This document shows, piece after piece, positions 20,879 to 32,823 of a stretch of 64,000 bases of DNA. Positions within the stretch are counted from its first letter, which is position 1. Each line of letters starts with the position of its first letter. Origin of the DNA: Byssothecium circinans. Taxonomy: Eukaryota > Ascomycota > Dothideomycetes > Pleosporales > Massarinaceae. The translations under genes were made by a program, and so were the position numbers. The notes beneath the pieces are model-generated. The model worked only from the letters and a program-made list of their open reading frames with translations. It did no database searches and was not told where the DNA came from. Location: positions 954,574 through 1,018,573 of the forward strand of contig ML976988.1 in NCBI GenBank assembly GCA_010015675.1. The letters run 5' to 3'.

Positions 20879-22540
20879 AAGCCATTGTAGTCGTCTACTT
20901 GGCCAGGGATGTCGTGCATGATTTTGGGGATTTACTGTCTGTTCACTCATTCTTTCTTTTTTGTTTCACTGTTATGCGGGATCTGTATGAGGGGTTTAGG
21001 TCCTGGTGGTTACTCACCTCAGTCACTCATTAAGTTAGTCATTCCTGACTCTAGTTCGATACATTTTTTGATCCAGAGGCTTTCCGTGGAACGTTAGGCT
21101 CATAGGGACGTAAGATGATCGCGTTCGATAAGTGGTTATAGAACGATGCAAGGCGGCGATCCCTCAACGCCAGCTAAGTCTAGCAACAAAGTGAACCTTG
21201 TGCGGCACGCTTCTGGAGGTTGGGGCTGAGCTTATCCATGGTAAGCTACCTTAAGGTACCGATTCCTGAACATGTTTCGTTTGATACTAGGAAAGGGTTG
21301 TGGATGGTGATTATGGCAAAAAGGGGGGTACGATAGCTCAGAAGGCATTCGAGCTTGTAAGGAATTGATTTACTCGAAATTCAGCCAGATTTTTAAAAAC
21401 GCAGGTCTCCAGCTGATGGGGGGTAGGACACGTGCCTGCCAAGAATCGGGGACCACGGGAGATCGCCCTCCGCTTTTCGGCCCGAGTCTAGTTCCCTTGA
21501 CCTTCGTCACCTCGACCACAAACATGCCACCACTTTTGACACTCTCCCACACTACTGCACTACCCCTGAACCTTGCCGGTGTTCTGAGTCGCGAGATGCC
21601 GACTTCAACTTCCCACGTTGACCATGACGAATTGAATTCCGGGCCCGACGGGCCTTGCCTGCATGTGGGGTGCCGGTGTGGTCCGACCCATGCGCACACT
21701 AAATACTGAGGCGGGAGGAAATACGAGCTTCTGGTACTTTACCAGACGAAGAATCTTCAAGCTGCTCCTAATTTTTTTGTGGAGCCAAGGTGTATTGCAC
21801 TTCTCTACGTCTTCGTCTGTCTGAGTCGTATATCTAGGGTAGAGTCCGACGAGCTCTAACACCAGTTCCGGCAACCACGAAACCTAGTTCAGGTACTATT
21901 GTAGGCTCTTACGAATGAAAACCAATAGCTGCTCCGCGGAGGCATGCATATACCGTACCAATATTTCATCCAGCTTCTAGTATTACCAATAGCTTCGTGT
22001 TTTCTTTCAAATTTCAAATTTACCAGCGACTGGAAGAATGGTTTGCTTGATGTAAGCAACGCTTTCTCTCGTGGAGTAGAGGAAGTCAGCACTCATGAAG
22101 AAATCAAAAGGTAACATTCTTAAATGCATAGTTTGTGTGTAACTTTGCCAGAGTTTGACAAACACCTCAGCACGGAATTGCTACTATTGGCTTTTCAACC
22201 CACGAGAGACACCGGACAGGATGCAGGGGGATCGTGTCGTTCTGTACGTTTCCATTTCTGCTGACTACCGTGGTACACTATCAGGTCCGCGAAGCATCCA
22301 ATTAAACAAGTGACTTGGCAACGCTCATGCTAGTGGCTGTTCAATGTGAGGAAGGCGTTCTTCCGCTGAGATGGCTTCGCGGCGTGCTTACTCTGACTGG
22401 TGCACCGGCTCTCCGCCATAAGCCAAATAAGCAAGCAAAATCTCAACTGATCTCTCATTACTTATCCCTTTCTAGGTTTTGCGTCTTTTATAACTTATTC
22501 CATTTACTCTCACTCTCGAGCGACAGAAAGATCGTGAACT
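20879..22540. other. Long intergenic stretch, nothing recognised
   Basis: Both strands contain only short frames without protein character. One 61-codon frame after an ATG at about 21523 (MPPLLTLSHTTALPLNL) has good start context but no other support. The last 60 bp are the leader of the MFS gene. Confidence 0.4.
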
Positions 22541-24689
22541 ATGCAGTCAATTATCAGCACAAGCTCATCGCTTGACACCTCTTCGCCTCAAAGTCCTCCA
22601 TCAGAACGGAACTCTCAATACTGGGGGCAATCATGGACGGCTACTGGAGCTCCAACGATAGCAAAACTAGCTCAAAACGCAGCTCGACGATCCGGCCTCT
22701 CCTCTTTTAGTCACATCAGCCTTGACGAGGAAGATAGAGAGAAGCTGTATGATCACGACGATGATCACCATCAGGGCAAGATCGACAACATCTATGTGGA
22801 AGACAACGAGAAACAAGGGGCAGATTCTAGTTCACCCAGCGAGACCGCGTCTAGGATCATCGCTCCTCTTTCGCGACCGCAGACTCCAGATCCTCCGAAG
22901 ACCAAGACGAACGAGATTGCCTTTATCTTCATCACATGCATTGCGCAGCTGCTTTCGTTGAGCGCGTTGAACCAAACGGTCGCACCTGTGCTGGTGTTGG
23001 CCGAATACTTTCATGTCGAAGATTATGGAAACCTGAGCTGGTTCTCGGCTTCCTTTAGCATGAGCGTTGGTACTTTCATCCTTCCCGCTGGTTGGTCATC
23101 CCTTTTCCTAAACAGTTCGGACGACTGCAATTATTTGTCGGAGATCTGGCAACGCTTTAAAAAGCTTCCTAGCACCTAGCGAGACTTCTATACATCTTGC
23201 TCCTGCCACAGTTACGAGCAACGTGGGCGATATCTGGTGGACCGAGAAACGGGTTGACCTGCTTCATCACGGACTCTTTCTTGTGCTTCTAGCATTGGAC
23301 TGACAAAATACTACAGGGCGACTGGGAGACATGTATGGTCACAAAAAGATATATCTCGCTGGATGGTTATGGTTTTGCGTCTGGTCTCTTATCACAGGCT
23401 TCTCCTACGCCTCCGATCACGTCCTCTTCAGCATCTTCCGTGCTTTTCAGGGCATCGGTAAGTCACGCCCAACCCTTAAATGGGTAACCTCCAAACTAAC
23501 AGACAAAGGCCCCGCACTTCTCGTCCCCAACGCCGTAGCTCTCATCGGACGGACTCTCCCAGTCGGCCAGAAACGTATGATCGGGTTCGCGTGTTTCGGA
23601 GCATGCGGTCCTTTAGGTGCTACTGTAGGTGCCCTCTTCTCCGCCCTGCTTGCTGAACACGCGTGGTGGCCATGGTCCTTCTGGATCCTCTCCATTGTTT
23701 GCCTCATCGTCATGGGGCTGGCATACCTCATACTCCCAAGCGACGATCTTGATTCAACTATAGCGGAAGGAAGACAGCGACCAAAGTTCGACTACTGGGG
23801 AACATTGACCGGCGTCCTGGGCCTCGTCCTCGTCAACTTCGCGCTCAACCAAGCCCCACTCGTCACTTGGTCAAACCCCTATATCGGCACCTTGCTGGCG
23901 GTCGGATGTCTTTTCCTAATCGCTTTCATTCTTGTCGAGCTCTACGCCACGGATTTCCCCCTCATCCCCATCCGAGGCCTGCGCATGGATGCCGTGTTTG
24001 CGCTGACATGCATAGTCGCAGGCTGGGCATCTCACGGCATCTGGGCTTACTACCTATACCTTGGACTGGAGCATTTGCGCGGCCACACTGCGCTTCTCAC
24101 TTCGGCCGAAACCTCTCCCGTAGCTATCACTGGCGTTCTCTTTGCTTTCTCAACTGTCTGGCTCATCCAACGTTTTGGCGTTAGCTACGTCATGTTCATC
24201 GCTATGACTTGCTTCATGACCGGCTCTCTCCTTCTCGTCACGATGCCCATAGACCAAACGTACTGGGCACAAACGTTCGTCTCCGTACTCATAATGCCCG
24301 GAGCCATGAACTTGAGTTACCCAGCAGCCAGTATCCTCATGTCATCTGCCCTGCCGAAGGAACAGCAAGGCATCGCTGCTAGTCTGGTCAGTACATTGGT
24401 CAATTATAGTATCTCGTGCGGACTGGGGTTTGCTGGGACCATTGATCGGTATACAACTGAGCATGAAGCAAGAAAGAGGGGGATCATTGGCCGACCTGCG
24501 CCCATCTCGGATCGGAGTGATGAGGCGGCAGAAATCAGGCTTGTGGGATTCAAGGCGGTGCTTTGGTTCAGTGTTGCGTTGGGTGCAGTGGGGATGGCGA
24601 TTGCGGGGCTGTTTATCATTGTTGTAGAAAGGAGGAAGAGGTTAAAGAGGGCAAGGGAAGGGCAGGAGTCAGATGGGATCGCCGGATGA
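22541..24689 (+). CDS. MFS drug/H+ antiporter (DHA2-like)
   Basis: Three exons (22541-23090, 23317-23457, 23509-24689) give 623 aa. A hydrophilic N-terminus of about 125 residues is followed by roughly 14 membrane segments. The A-motif-like GRLGDMYGHKK lies between segments 2 and 3 and is rebuilt only when the 226-nt first intron is removed; FQGIGPALLVPNAVALIGR shows that the 51-nt second intron is real although it is in frame and without stops. It resembles fungal aminotriazole/multidrug exporters at the plasma membrane; the substrate cannot be told. Intron retention of the 51-nt intron would insert 17 residues in the conserved motif. The transposon starts 322 bp downstream. Confidence 0.88.
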
Positions 24690-25008
24690 CAAAGATTCTC
24701 TCACTTGCATGATGGCGTTATGTTGGATGATTCGAGTTATGGGTCACCAGCGTGACGATGGAGGTGATGTTTCGCGCTGGTTGTTATTACTTGGCGAACA
24801 TGGCATGGTGCTGACTCTATTGATGGGACCCAAGAAAAGAAGTTGGATGCTTTGCTGTTTTGCATAGAAGCAAGAAACATCTGAATTCACAAGGATCAGC
24901 ATACATATGCCTTGCTATTATTGAGCGCTTAGAATTTCCTCTTTACGTAATACCTCCAGTTCATACTACTCAGCCCCACATCGCATCATTCTCCCATTCG
25001 GATTCGAA
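24690..25008. other. 3' flank of the MFS gene up to the transposon
   Basis: No gene. The element is inserted at a TA dinucleotide at 25009-25010. Confidence 0.5.
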
Positions 25009-25010
25009 TA

Positions 25011-25060
25011 AGCTAGCTGACCGGGATGTTGATCACCCGGGGATGTTGATCACTCACGAA
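25011..25060 (+). repeat. Left terminal inverted repeat of the pogo element
   Basis: Identical over 50 bases to the reverse complement of 26745-26794. It starts AGCTAGCTGACC and contains GGATGTTGATCAC twice, 17 bp apart, probably two transposase-binding sites. Confidence 0.95.
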
Positions 25061-25105
25061 ATCAGCCACTACTCAGAAAAAATCGTATTTATTCTCTCAA
25101 CCTCG

Positions 25106-26692
25106 TTACAATTGCCACTCTGTACACATAGACTGAAGCGTTTGAGCTGCTGTTTCAGCTGCTCTTCTTTCTGCAGCCTTTTCCTCAGCATCAATATCAC
25201 GCTGTGCCTTAAGAAGCTGTGAGGCCTGTACAGCAATCATGATTGTATCTATATCTGCAAAGCGTTGATTTGGGTCAACACGAACCTTCTTTCGTGGCTA
25301 CGGAGGCTTAAGAGCTTCAAGTTAACTATATAGTCTTTTATTCTCTGTTTCTAGCTGCGCTGCGCGTATATTCGCTGCTGCAATTGCCTTCCCTGCTTTT
25401 TGAAAGAGCTGGTGAGTCTTGCGGCCAACACTCTCGTTCCTGTGGAGCTCTCTCTGAGCTACAAAGAGATCACGAGGGCCGTGGGGGGTAGAGAGATAGC
25501 TCTCAGCAGGTTGAGGTTGATTCTGACGAGGTGGCGTAATAGGCCTTTGAGCTACTTGAGACGAGTTGACTACCCGCTCAATATTTAATGGACAGATGCC
25601 TGCAGTAGCCCATCCAGCTCGTACAACTCTCTCAGTAATTGCTTTCTCTCTAGCTGTATGGTAGGCCGTGATAAAGCGTTCCTTTTTAACAGGTACTGCG
25701 TCGTCAAGGTAGGATAGCTCTTAAATCTAGTGCCGATAGAATCTCTTTACTACTGAGAAAACTGAGAGATCTAGAGGCTGTAGGACGTGCGAGGAATAAG
25801 GAGGTAAGAATAGAAGCTAGACTCTATTCTGCTTGCAAAGCCATAGGAATTCTAGGCTAATATGGCTGCCGTGACCATCCAAAATCAACATCCTCCAACG
25901 ATCACGTGAGGGAGCTGTATCAGGTAGAAATATACGCTGTAGCCACTCAGTCCCTATTACATTGGATGTCCAGCCATTCTGTGAGGTTGTGTAAAGCCAG
26001 TCTGGAACTACCGCAGGAAACTAAGTAGTCTGTAAGCTCTAGCCCTTAAATATCACCGCGCAGCGTAGTTTCTTCCCCGTAGCTGATACGCACTCGATTA
26101 TTGACGCCCACTCGCGATTCTCTGGTAACTGCTTGTAAGCCTTGCTCTTATAGCTGTCTGCAAGGACTCTTGTATTTGCACATACCCCCATAGCCTTCCT
26201 AGTCTCATCCATATTCCACGTATCCTCAGCCTGTATACCTAGCTCCGTACGAAGCCTCTCATAGAGCTGAAGAAACTCGCGTATCTGCTCTTGTGTTGCT
26301 CCCTCAGCCCGTACAGCCTCTATCTTTTTACCCACAACAGATGCGACGCGTGTGTTGCGCTTTAGAAAGGCAGCCATCCAATGCTTGCCTACAGGCCTGC
26401 AGTCTCCATTCATCCGTAGGATTCGGTTCGCCATTTCTCGAGCGCGAGCGTGTGAGGGAGGAAAAGCGCGTGCGTCTTCTTCGAGTATCCATTGTACGAG
26501 AAACTCCTCTTGGTCTGGAGTTAATCGCTGCTGGTATACGTGGCTGGTTTGGTTGCTCTGTCTGCCGTGTATACGCGTTGAGATTGTAGATTGTGGGATG
26601 CTGTACGCCTTTGCAGCAGCTCGTTGGCTTAGGAAAACACCAGCATTAAGATCGCGGATGGCTGCTTGTATAGCTGCTTCAGGGGTGTCCAT
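25106..26692 (-). pseudogene. pogo/Fot1 transposase with seven in-frame stops
   Basis: From ATG at 26692 the frame runs without any indel to TAA at 25106-25108 (528 codons) but contains seven stops: TAG, TAG, TAG, TAG, TAA, TAA, TAG. In order the protein has a psq-type helix-turn-helix (QRAAAKAYSIPQSTIS), a CENP-B-type DNA-binding half (EEFLVQWILEEDARAFPP), and a DDE domain with NMDETRKAMG (first Asp), ILDGHGSHIS (second Asp) and LQPLDLSVFS (third Asp), then a coiled-coil tail with YRH and QLETENKRLY. The stops sit where Gln (CAA/CAG) or, in one case, Trp would be expected, as RIP predicts. The N-terminal 217 codons remain open and could still encode a DNA-binding fragment. Confidence 0.9.
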
Positions 26693-26744
26693 TTTGGTTG
26701 AGTATGTGGAGAGATAACACGTGTTTTGTGTGGGAGTGCTGAGA

Positions 26745-26794
26745 TTCGTGAGTGATCAACATCCCCGGGTGATCAACATCCCGGTCAGCTAGCT
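26745..26794 (-). repeat. Right terminal inverted repeat of the pogo element
   Basis: Perfect partner of the left repeat, ending GGTCAGCTAGCT next to the TA duplication. Confidence 0.95.
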
Positions 26795-26796
26795 TA

Positions 26797-27374
26797 GTGG
26801 AGTCAACACCTGCACTGGGAGAAACAACGGGCAGTTTCTCCGCAAAATAACTGGGAGTGACCAATCGAGGAGCTTGGAAATTGTCTCATATCCTGAAAAA
26901 GATGGAACATTTCCCTGTTTACAATTCCCCAGCAGATGGTGTTACATATTACTGTCCTGTCTGTAACCACGCAGCACGTGCGCATAGTGGTGGCAGTATT
27001 TCACCATCCAGGCTTCACATACCATACAATTTTGTCCTTTTGGCTCTATCAAGGGCTTAAAACCATGCTTGGTTATCTTCAACGTATGCATTGTGACGAC
27101 GTGCCACAAGATAAGTCTTCACGGAAAGGTTGAAATCTACCCCGGCATAATTCCTTTATATACCCTCCATGCAATACATAAAGCGACAATATCGGCATGT
27201 GCCTCGCTAGGGATCCACAAGAGGACCAAGTTTGGAATTTATATCATGTCTCAAAACCTGTACACTGCCCCTCCGTGACGCTACCCCACCACGACCTCGC
27301 AAACCTTCAATCCATCATATATAACCTCAAAACGCCAGCTTTATAGCACAAAACAAAACAGAACAGTACAAGCA
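26797..27374. other. Intergenic, no gene seen
   Basis: Right flank of the transposon and promoter of the oxidoreductase gene. Short frames only. Confidence 0.5.
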
Positions 27375-28605
27375 ATGGCGACAGGCATAGCACTCATCGG
27401 CTCCGGTATCTTCGCCAAAGAAGAACGTACGTATCTGTCAAAAGCCCGGCATCACCCTCCCCAAGCCACAAACCCAGCAAAAGCGCCGCATGGGAAAAAC
27501 CACACGAAACTGACGTTACTCCAGACCTCCCCGCCATCCAAGCCGCGTCGTCGACGCTTTCTCTAAAGGCAGTCTACTCGCGCTCCTTGGCTTCGGCAAA
27601 GAGCCTGGCTTCGGAAGCCGGTGCCGTTGAGCTTTACAGTGAAGACCAGGAGGGCAAGGGTTACGATGAGTTGTTGAAGAGGGAGGATGTTAAGGGTGTG
27701 GTTATCGCGTGAGTTCAACCTTCCTTTCCCTAGCAAGCCTCCCTAAAAAGGATATATGCATTGGTCAGACTTTTGGGTATCATACGCTAACACCAACTCT
27801 TCCCTCGCACAACAGCCTCCCCATCCTCGTCCAACCAGAATACATCAAAAAAGCCCTCTCGGCAGGAAAACACGTCCTAGCCGAAAAGCCTATCGCCAAA
27901 GACGTCGCCACGGCTGTCGAGCTCATCGACTGGTACAAGAAGAACATATCGGGCCCCACCTTCTCCATTGCCGAAAACTTCCGCTTCATCGACTCTTTCC
28001 TGTACGCGGCGTCTGAAATCAAGCCTCTGGGCCGACTTCTCGGTTTCCGCGTGCGTGCGCATGCCCTGGTCACCCCGGGAGGGAAGTACTTTGAGACTGC
28101 GTGGCGCAAGAAGCCCGAGTACCAGGGTGGGTTTTTGTTGGATGGAGGTGTGCACACTGTTGCTGCGGCGAGGTTGGTCTTGGGAGGTGCGGGGGTCAAG
28201 GTTAAGAAGACGAGTGCGTTTACGGTGCAGCTGCAGGAACATCTGCCGCCCGTGGATACTGTGGATGCTACGACACAGCTTAGTAATGGGGCTAGTGGGA
28301 CGATATCTATCAGCTTCGGGACGACATTCAGTGGGCCTGAGTACGCTTTTGCGAGTGAGAAGGGAACAGTTGTTGTGACGAAGGGCAAGGTCGTGGTGAC
28401 TAGGGAGGGGAAGGAGGAGGCGAAGGACTTCCCCAACGATGGAAATGGTGTTCAGCCGGAGATTGTTGCATGGGGGAAAGGATTGCAGGAAGGGAAGATA
28501 GACGAGAGGCAAAGCGCCGAAGAGGCGTTGAGGGATCTCGAGTTGTTGGAGGCAATGCTCACGAGCGGAGAGAAAGGTGGTGCGCCCGTGGACCTCAAGC
28601 TATGA
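27375..28605 (+). CDS. Gfo/Idh/MocA-family NAD(P)-dependent oxidoreductase
   Basis: Three exons (27375-27426, 27525-27708, 27816-28605) give 341 aa. The Rossmann start is ALIGSGIFAKEEHLPAI, completed across intron 1; the second strand (LKAVYSRS), VKGVVIALP across intron 2 and the family motif AEKPIAKD follow. The C-terminal half has the alpha/beta sheet domain with FLLDGGVHTVAAARL, containing the usual catalytic-region His. Members oxidise or reduce sugars, inositols or dihydrodiols; the substrate cannot be inferred. Both introns have GTACGT/GTGAGT donors and CAG acceptors. No sugar-catabolic neighbours are present. Confidence 0.9.
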
Positions 28606-28828
28606 GGAGGCCATTGGGAATGCATTAGAGCATTTTTACGATTAGACAGCGGTTACGTTGAAGCCTTGAAGGCGGCATCGTGCCTAGGCACTGAATACGA
28701 GGTCTGATATGCAAGTCTCAGGTGATGAGAAGAGATGGCGTCGCTGATGTCGCGTCTGCACAGTGTGGATAAGCATTTGCCCAGTGGTTCGTTTGGGGAT
28801 ACGGCATTAGTGTAAAAAGGTGCGGTGT

Positions 28829-30304
28829 TCATGCAGCCGCACTAGCAGCTACTGGTGCGTCTACTGGATTATCTCTGCCACCCTCGAATGCAGGTTTCGA
28901 TATTGCACCAGCTAGGACCGGCGGAGCATTATTGTCCTCTTCTAGGCCCAACTTCTTCAAGTCTATCGCTAATGGATCAGATTCTTTCGTCGGTTCCATT
29001 GCTCCGTCGTAGCCGGGCGGTGGGAGTGCCCATTCCGGGAGCCCGGTCTCGTAGTCCCAGTTGCCTTCGCCGCAATGGTATCTCCTTGCATGCAGATATA
29101 TGCCCAGCTCATGCACACCCGGGTCGCTGTACAGTGGAGTATCACAGACGTCGCACGTCTCGCCTGTCATTTTCTCAGCCTTTCGCTTATTGTACTGGTC
29201 GACCATCTCGTCGTGATAGGCGACTGCGTCCGCAATATCCTCCTTGCCCATGCGTGAAAGCCGCGTCATGATGTCCTCGTCGTTCTCGTCTTCCGTGTGG
29301 CCTTTGCCGAGTGACGGTCCGAAGACTCGCTGATTCGCGTATATGGGATCGTTTGAGATGGGGTGACCGAGGAATTGGAGGTGTACGCGCAGCTGGTGGG
29401 TGCGTCCGGTGACGGGAAAGCAGCGGACGATGGAGTAGCCGCGCATGTTCTTCCAGGTCATGCCTTTTTGATCGGCTTCAGCGTCTTGCGGTGCCATGGG
29501 CTTGTCGTCCCTGGGTGGGTAGTATGCCAGCCGCTTAAAGACAGTCAATGCCTCCTTGCCATTCGCTCGGACGCGGTTGAGGCCGAGCTTCGGGCTGATT
29601 TGGAGGATAGGTTTTTCGCACACGACGTTGCCTTCGGGGAACTCGCCCACTACCCGCGTGATGTATTCCTTTCTGACGGTCCTGCCTCGTATTTGTGCGC
29701 TCATGTCTTCGGCTGCCTGCCTGTGCTTCCCGATGAACATGATGCCGCTTGTCAGTCTGTCCAGTCTGTTGCACGGCAGCGGATTCCAATTATAGCCTCT
29801 ATCTGCTCGCATTATCTCGATGATAGAGATAAAGTGGTAGCGTCCGGCGGGGTGGACAGGCAGACCGGCAGGCTTGTTGATTACGATGAGGTCGTTGTCC
29901 TCGTGCACTATACCGATGGGCTGCGCCGTGCTCGGAGGCTCGTGTCTGTGTAGGGTGTGCGATATTATGTCTCCATTCCTCACGATCGTCTTCGTCGACG
30001 GAACCGGTTTCCCATTCAGCACGACTCTTCCCTCTATTATGGCCTTCTCATAGTATTCGGCGGGCCGGTCCCGAAACTCGCTGGCAAAGATGTCGAGGAT
30101 TTCTCGATTCCGCCATCGCTCCTTGCAGTACGTGTTGTATGTGTAATGGTATGGTTTGACCTTGCGCAGGCCGTCCTCGAGGTAGTATGGCGCCGGCCAA
30201 GGATCGCAAGGTGTGATGACGACGGGCGGTGGCTCCTTGAAGGGGAATTTATCGTCAGGCAGCGGAGGATACTTGTCGCGCGGTGGAGAGGGAACGAGGG
30301 CCAT
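28829..30304 (-). CDS. RluA-family pseudouridine synthase, Pus9/Rib2 (RPUSD2) type
   Basis: A single exon of 491 aa. It has an S4-like N-terminal part (YYEKAIIEGRVVLNGK), HRHEPP, the strand IVHEDNDLIVINKPAGLPVH, and the catalytic RluA motif CNRLDRLTSG with the catalytic Asp. The C-terminal third contains CDVC and YHCGEGNW cysteines, a likely zinc site as in the RPUSD2/Pus9 group. The yeast relatives make pseudouridine 32 in cytosolic or mitochondrial tRNAs. I chose the first ATG in frame; the frame is open upstream to a TTG at 30373 with no ATG, so a short 5' exon cannot be excluded. It is the second tRNA-type pseudouridine synthase in the window. Confidence 0.85.
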   Translation of the reverse strand: MALVPSPPRDKYPPLPDDKFPFKEPPPVVITPCDPWPAPYYLEDGLRKVKPYHYTYNTYCKERWRNREILDIFASEFRDRPAEYYEKAIIEGRVVLNGKPVPSTKTIVRNGDIISHTLHRHEPPSTAQPIGIVHEDNDLIVINKPAGLPVHPAGRYHFISIIEIMRADRGYNWNPLPCNRLDRLTSGIMFIGKHRQAAEDMSAQIRGRTVRKEYITRVVGEFPEGNVVCEKPILQISPKLGLNRVRANGKEALTVFKRLAYYPPRDDKPMAPQDAEADQKGMTWKNMRGYSIVRCFPVTGRTHQLRVHLQFLGHPISNDPIYANQRVFGPSLGKGHTEDENDEDIMTRLSRMGKEDIADAVAYHDEMVDQYNKRKAEKMTGETCDVCDTPLYSDPGVHELGIYLHARRYHCGEGNWDYETGLPEWALPPPGYDGAMEPTKESDPLAIDLKKLGLEEDNNAPPVLAGAISKPAFEGGRDNPVDAPVAASAAA

Positions 30305-30555
30305 GGTGGGCTTGACAGGCACAGGCAGTCGGCCCTTGCTCGCGAGGTAGGCGAGAATGCGTGGAGAGGCCAACGTGGTGGTGGGAGTACGGAGTAATAT
30401 GGAGGGGTTAGAATATTCCGATTAATATGGTAGAGGACGCGGAGCGATGATTCATCGGAACCGAGGCGCACCTTTCACTTTTGCCGGTGCCTGCGAGCTA
30501 CGATGCCCGAGCCGACTCTATTCCAGCATCACTGCAATCGCTCCTATCCATTGCA

Positions 30556-31069
30556 ATGGTACAGGAAGCCCTGAAGACGCGTCGGAGAGGCGACTACAAG
30601 TTCCACCTCGAATATAGAACGAGATGGTGGGTTCTCCGCTTCACTTCACACGCCGCATCACCGCTGACACGACGACAGGAGCGACAATGATATGTATCAC
30701 CACATGAACAATTCGGTCTACTACTACCTCTTTGACTCGGTAGTCAACACATACCTCATTCAACACTGCGGCCTGCACCCTCCCACGTCATCTCAGATCG
30801 GCCTAGTCGTTCACTCCCACTGCGACTACCTTGCGCCAGTCGAGTTCCCTTCAGTAGTCGACCTGGCGCTCAGAGTCAACAAGCTCGGAAAGAGCTCTGT
30901 CACGTATGAGATTGGCGTTTTTGAAAGAGGGCAAGAGGAGGTCAAGGCCGTGGGCGAGTTCATACATGTCTTTGTCGACAGGGGGAGTAGGAAGCCGGGC
31001 AAGCAGGGCATGGCTGACGAGCTCAAAGAGGGCCTGAGCAAAATATTTATGGAGAGGCCGCAGCTGTGA
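30556..31069 (+). CDS. Hotdog-fold acyl-CoA thioesterase-like protein (4HBT)
   Basis: Two exons (30556-30626 and 30679-31069) give 153 aa, a normal single-hotdog length. The key segment TRWSDNDMYHHMNNSVYYYL, which is rebuilt across the 52-nt intron, is the 4-hydroxybenzoyl-CoA thioesterase-type motif with the Asp and the N-terminal hotdog helix. VVHSHCDYLAPVEFP and the following strands fit the rest of the fold. It probably hydrolyses acyl-CoA; no targeting signal is clear. The frame is open upstream but without ATG until 30556. It shares a divergent promoter with the RluA-type gene (starts 252 bp apart). Confidence 0.85.
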
Positions 31070-32823
31070 GGATTACATATCCTGTCTCCCCGGAAAACTC
31101 ATCTCGAGAACGAGAAAGGGACACGATATCATCTCCTACTCTGCAGCATCGCTAAGGACGACCCCTCAACCTGCTTCGGAACGCGTCCCCAGACTTTCAA
31201 CAACGAATTGTTCACTATCCCCCAAAAGAGTGCAATGCCTTCAGTCACCGCGGAATTTAGCTGGAGTGAAACGGCATTTCCCGTTTTGAAAGAAGCTCTG
31301 GCCTCGTTGGTGAAGAACCTACCGGTGTGTCTCTTCCCATATTTTGCCATCACCGAGAATCTTCACGCTTGGAAGATTATTGCGCCTAATGTTGCGGCTC
31401 AACGCAAACGACGCCCCATCCGTCAAGCTTGTGGGGTCATCCACATTTCAGTGAAAGCTCACGAACAAGCTCAGGCCTGCATGTCATGGTCGCTTAACAT
31501 CGTCTCTTGTTATCGCAGAGCCCTACAAAGTCTCGCCTCCACGATGCAAGAGCACGGCCCAGATTTTCTTGTCACACGCTAGCAATTGACCGTACTGCAA
31601 GCATGCATATACGACGATACGACAGCTGAGATGTCTTCTAAAATAAGCCTCGCCGCATCATGGAACATGAAAGCTTAAATTCGACTCTAAATCTTGCGAG
31701 CCAATTACCAAGACGTCGTTGCTAAGCCTGGACTAACACTACCTTTTCCGGCGACTGAGTCCCAGCTCTCTCAGCCTCACATAAGCCACGTCTCGCTACA
31801 GCATGCTTCAACGGTCTGTGACTTGTCTTGGATGATTCCCAACTCAGTAACGCGCTAGAGAAGGGTGCGTGTGTCGCGCTGGAGTACCGGACAGATGTCT
31901 GGGCTGCCGCGTGCAGCCGGTTCTATGGTTATAGATCATGCAGGTTTGATGGGATCTAGTTCGAACCTATCCATCTCCAGAGCATTTGAGCGTGTTGAAT
32001 GCCATGCGAGCTGACATTCCGTTGACTTCCGTCTGGTCGTTAGCTCTTTTCCACGGCTGTACAGAGACTAGAGGTAATACGTGCAGCAGATGACACGAGC
32101 TGTAGGCGAGACAAAAACGTGGCAGCGATCGCAGGCTTCGAATCATGTAGGCTTTTTGATGGCTGCCTGGAGCAGACCAGCACACCGTGCAGCTGCGGCA
32201 TCTATCTGCACACCACGTCGATGAGTTCGAAAATCGGCCATGGATGAGCAGCAGCAGTTAGACAAGTCCTATCATCCCAGTAGAGGAGGTTGCCGGTGTC
32301 ACCAAGTCTCCGTTCCATCAACAGATAGGATCCGGCCCTTTGGCTCCATCCGCCAATGTGGAGCTACTCGTTTGCTCGGTAAAGCTTGCTTCTGTCTCGG
32401 CGTAGCTTCTTGCCAACTACACTACTTCAATTTTTCTAGACCTTGTCAAACAAGTTCCCACCGACCAGAATCAGACGATATGGTCTCTAGCCCCGCAGGT
32501 ACGCCTACGCGAAGTACCTCAAGCTCACGTAGGTCTCGGATGTTCTCAAGCCACGACTTGCATAGATTCCTCCAGGAGCTTAGCCTTCAGGCGCATGGAC
32601 TCATCATACGGCGCTCAATTGTACGAGATCGTGGGATGCCGCCAGCCTAGATTTCAACTTGTAGGCGTATCCAAGGTATTTTAAGAGTAAAGAAGTCCGT
32701 TCAAGTATTGCTTTCTCCAGACATCTGTTTCATCGAGTCTCCAACCATACCCTGTACCTGGATACACCTGTCTAATACAGTCTGGTCAAGTCTCGTATTG
32801 CTCTTCAGCCCACACCCATCACA
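31070..32823. other. 1.75-kb stretch without a confident gene
   Basis: Several frames of 70-136 codons exist on both strands but none carries family motifs, signal peptides or good splice sites. The last 100 bp are the CT-rich leader of the peroxidase gene. Confidence 0.4.

Larger units (their letters stand above)
25011..26794 (-). mobile_element. pogo/Fot1-type DNA transposon, 1,784 bp, inactivated
   Basis: Two perfect 50-bp inverted repeats bound the element and TA is duplicated on both sides (25009-25010 and 26795-26796), the target duplication of Tc1/mariner and pogo elements. One transposase frame fills nearly the whole interior on the minus strand. Length, repeats and gene content are complete, so it is not a fragment or MITE; only nonsense codons disable it. 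Confidence 0.95.

Noticed and set aside
31208..31582. 124-codon plus-strand frame and its 73-codon antisense frame
   Set aside because: No family motif, TTG or late starts, no splice support; both look like chance.
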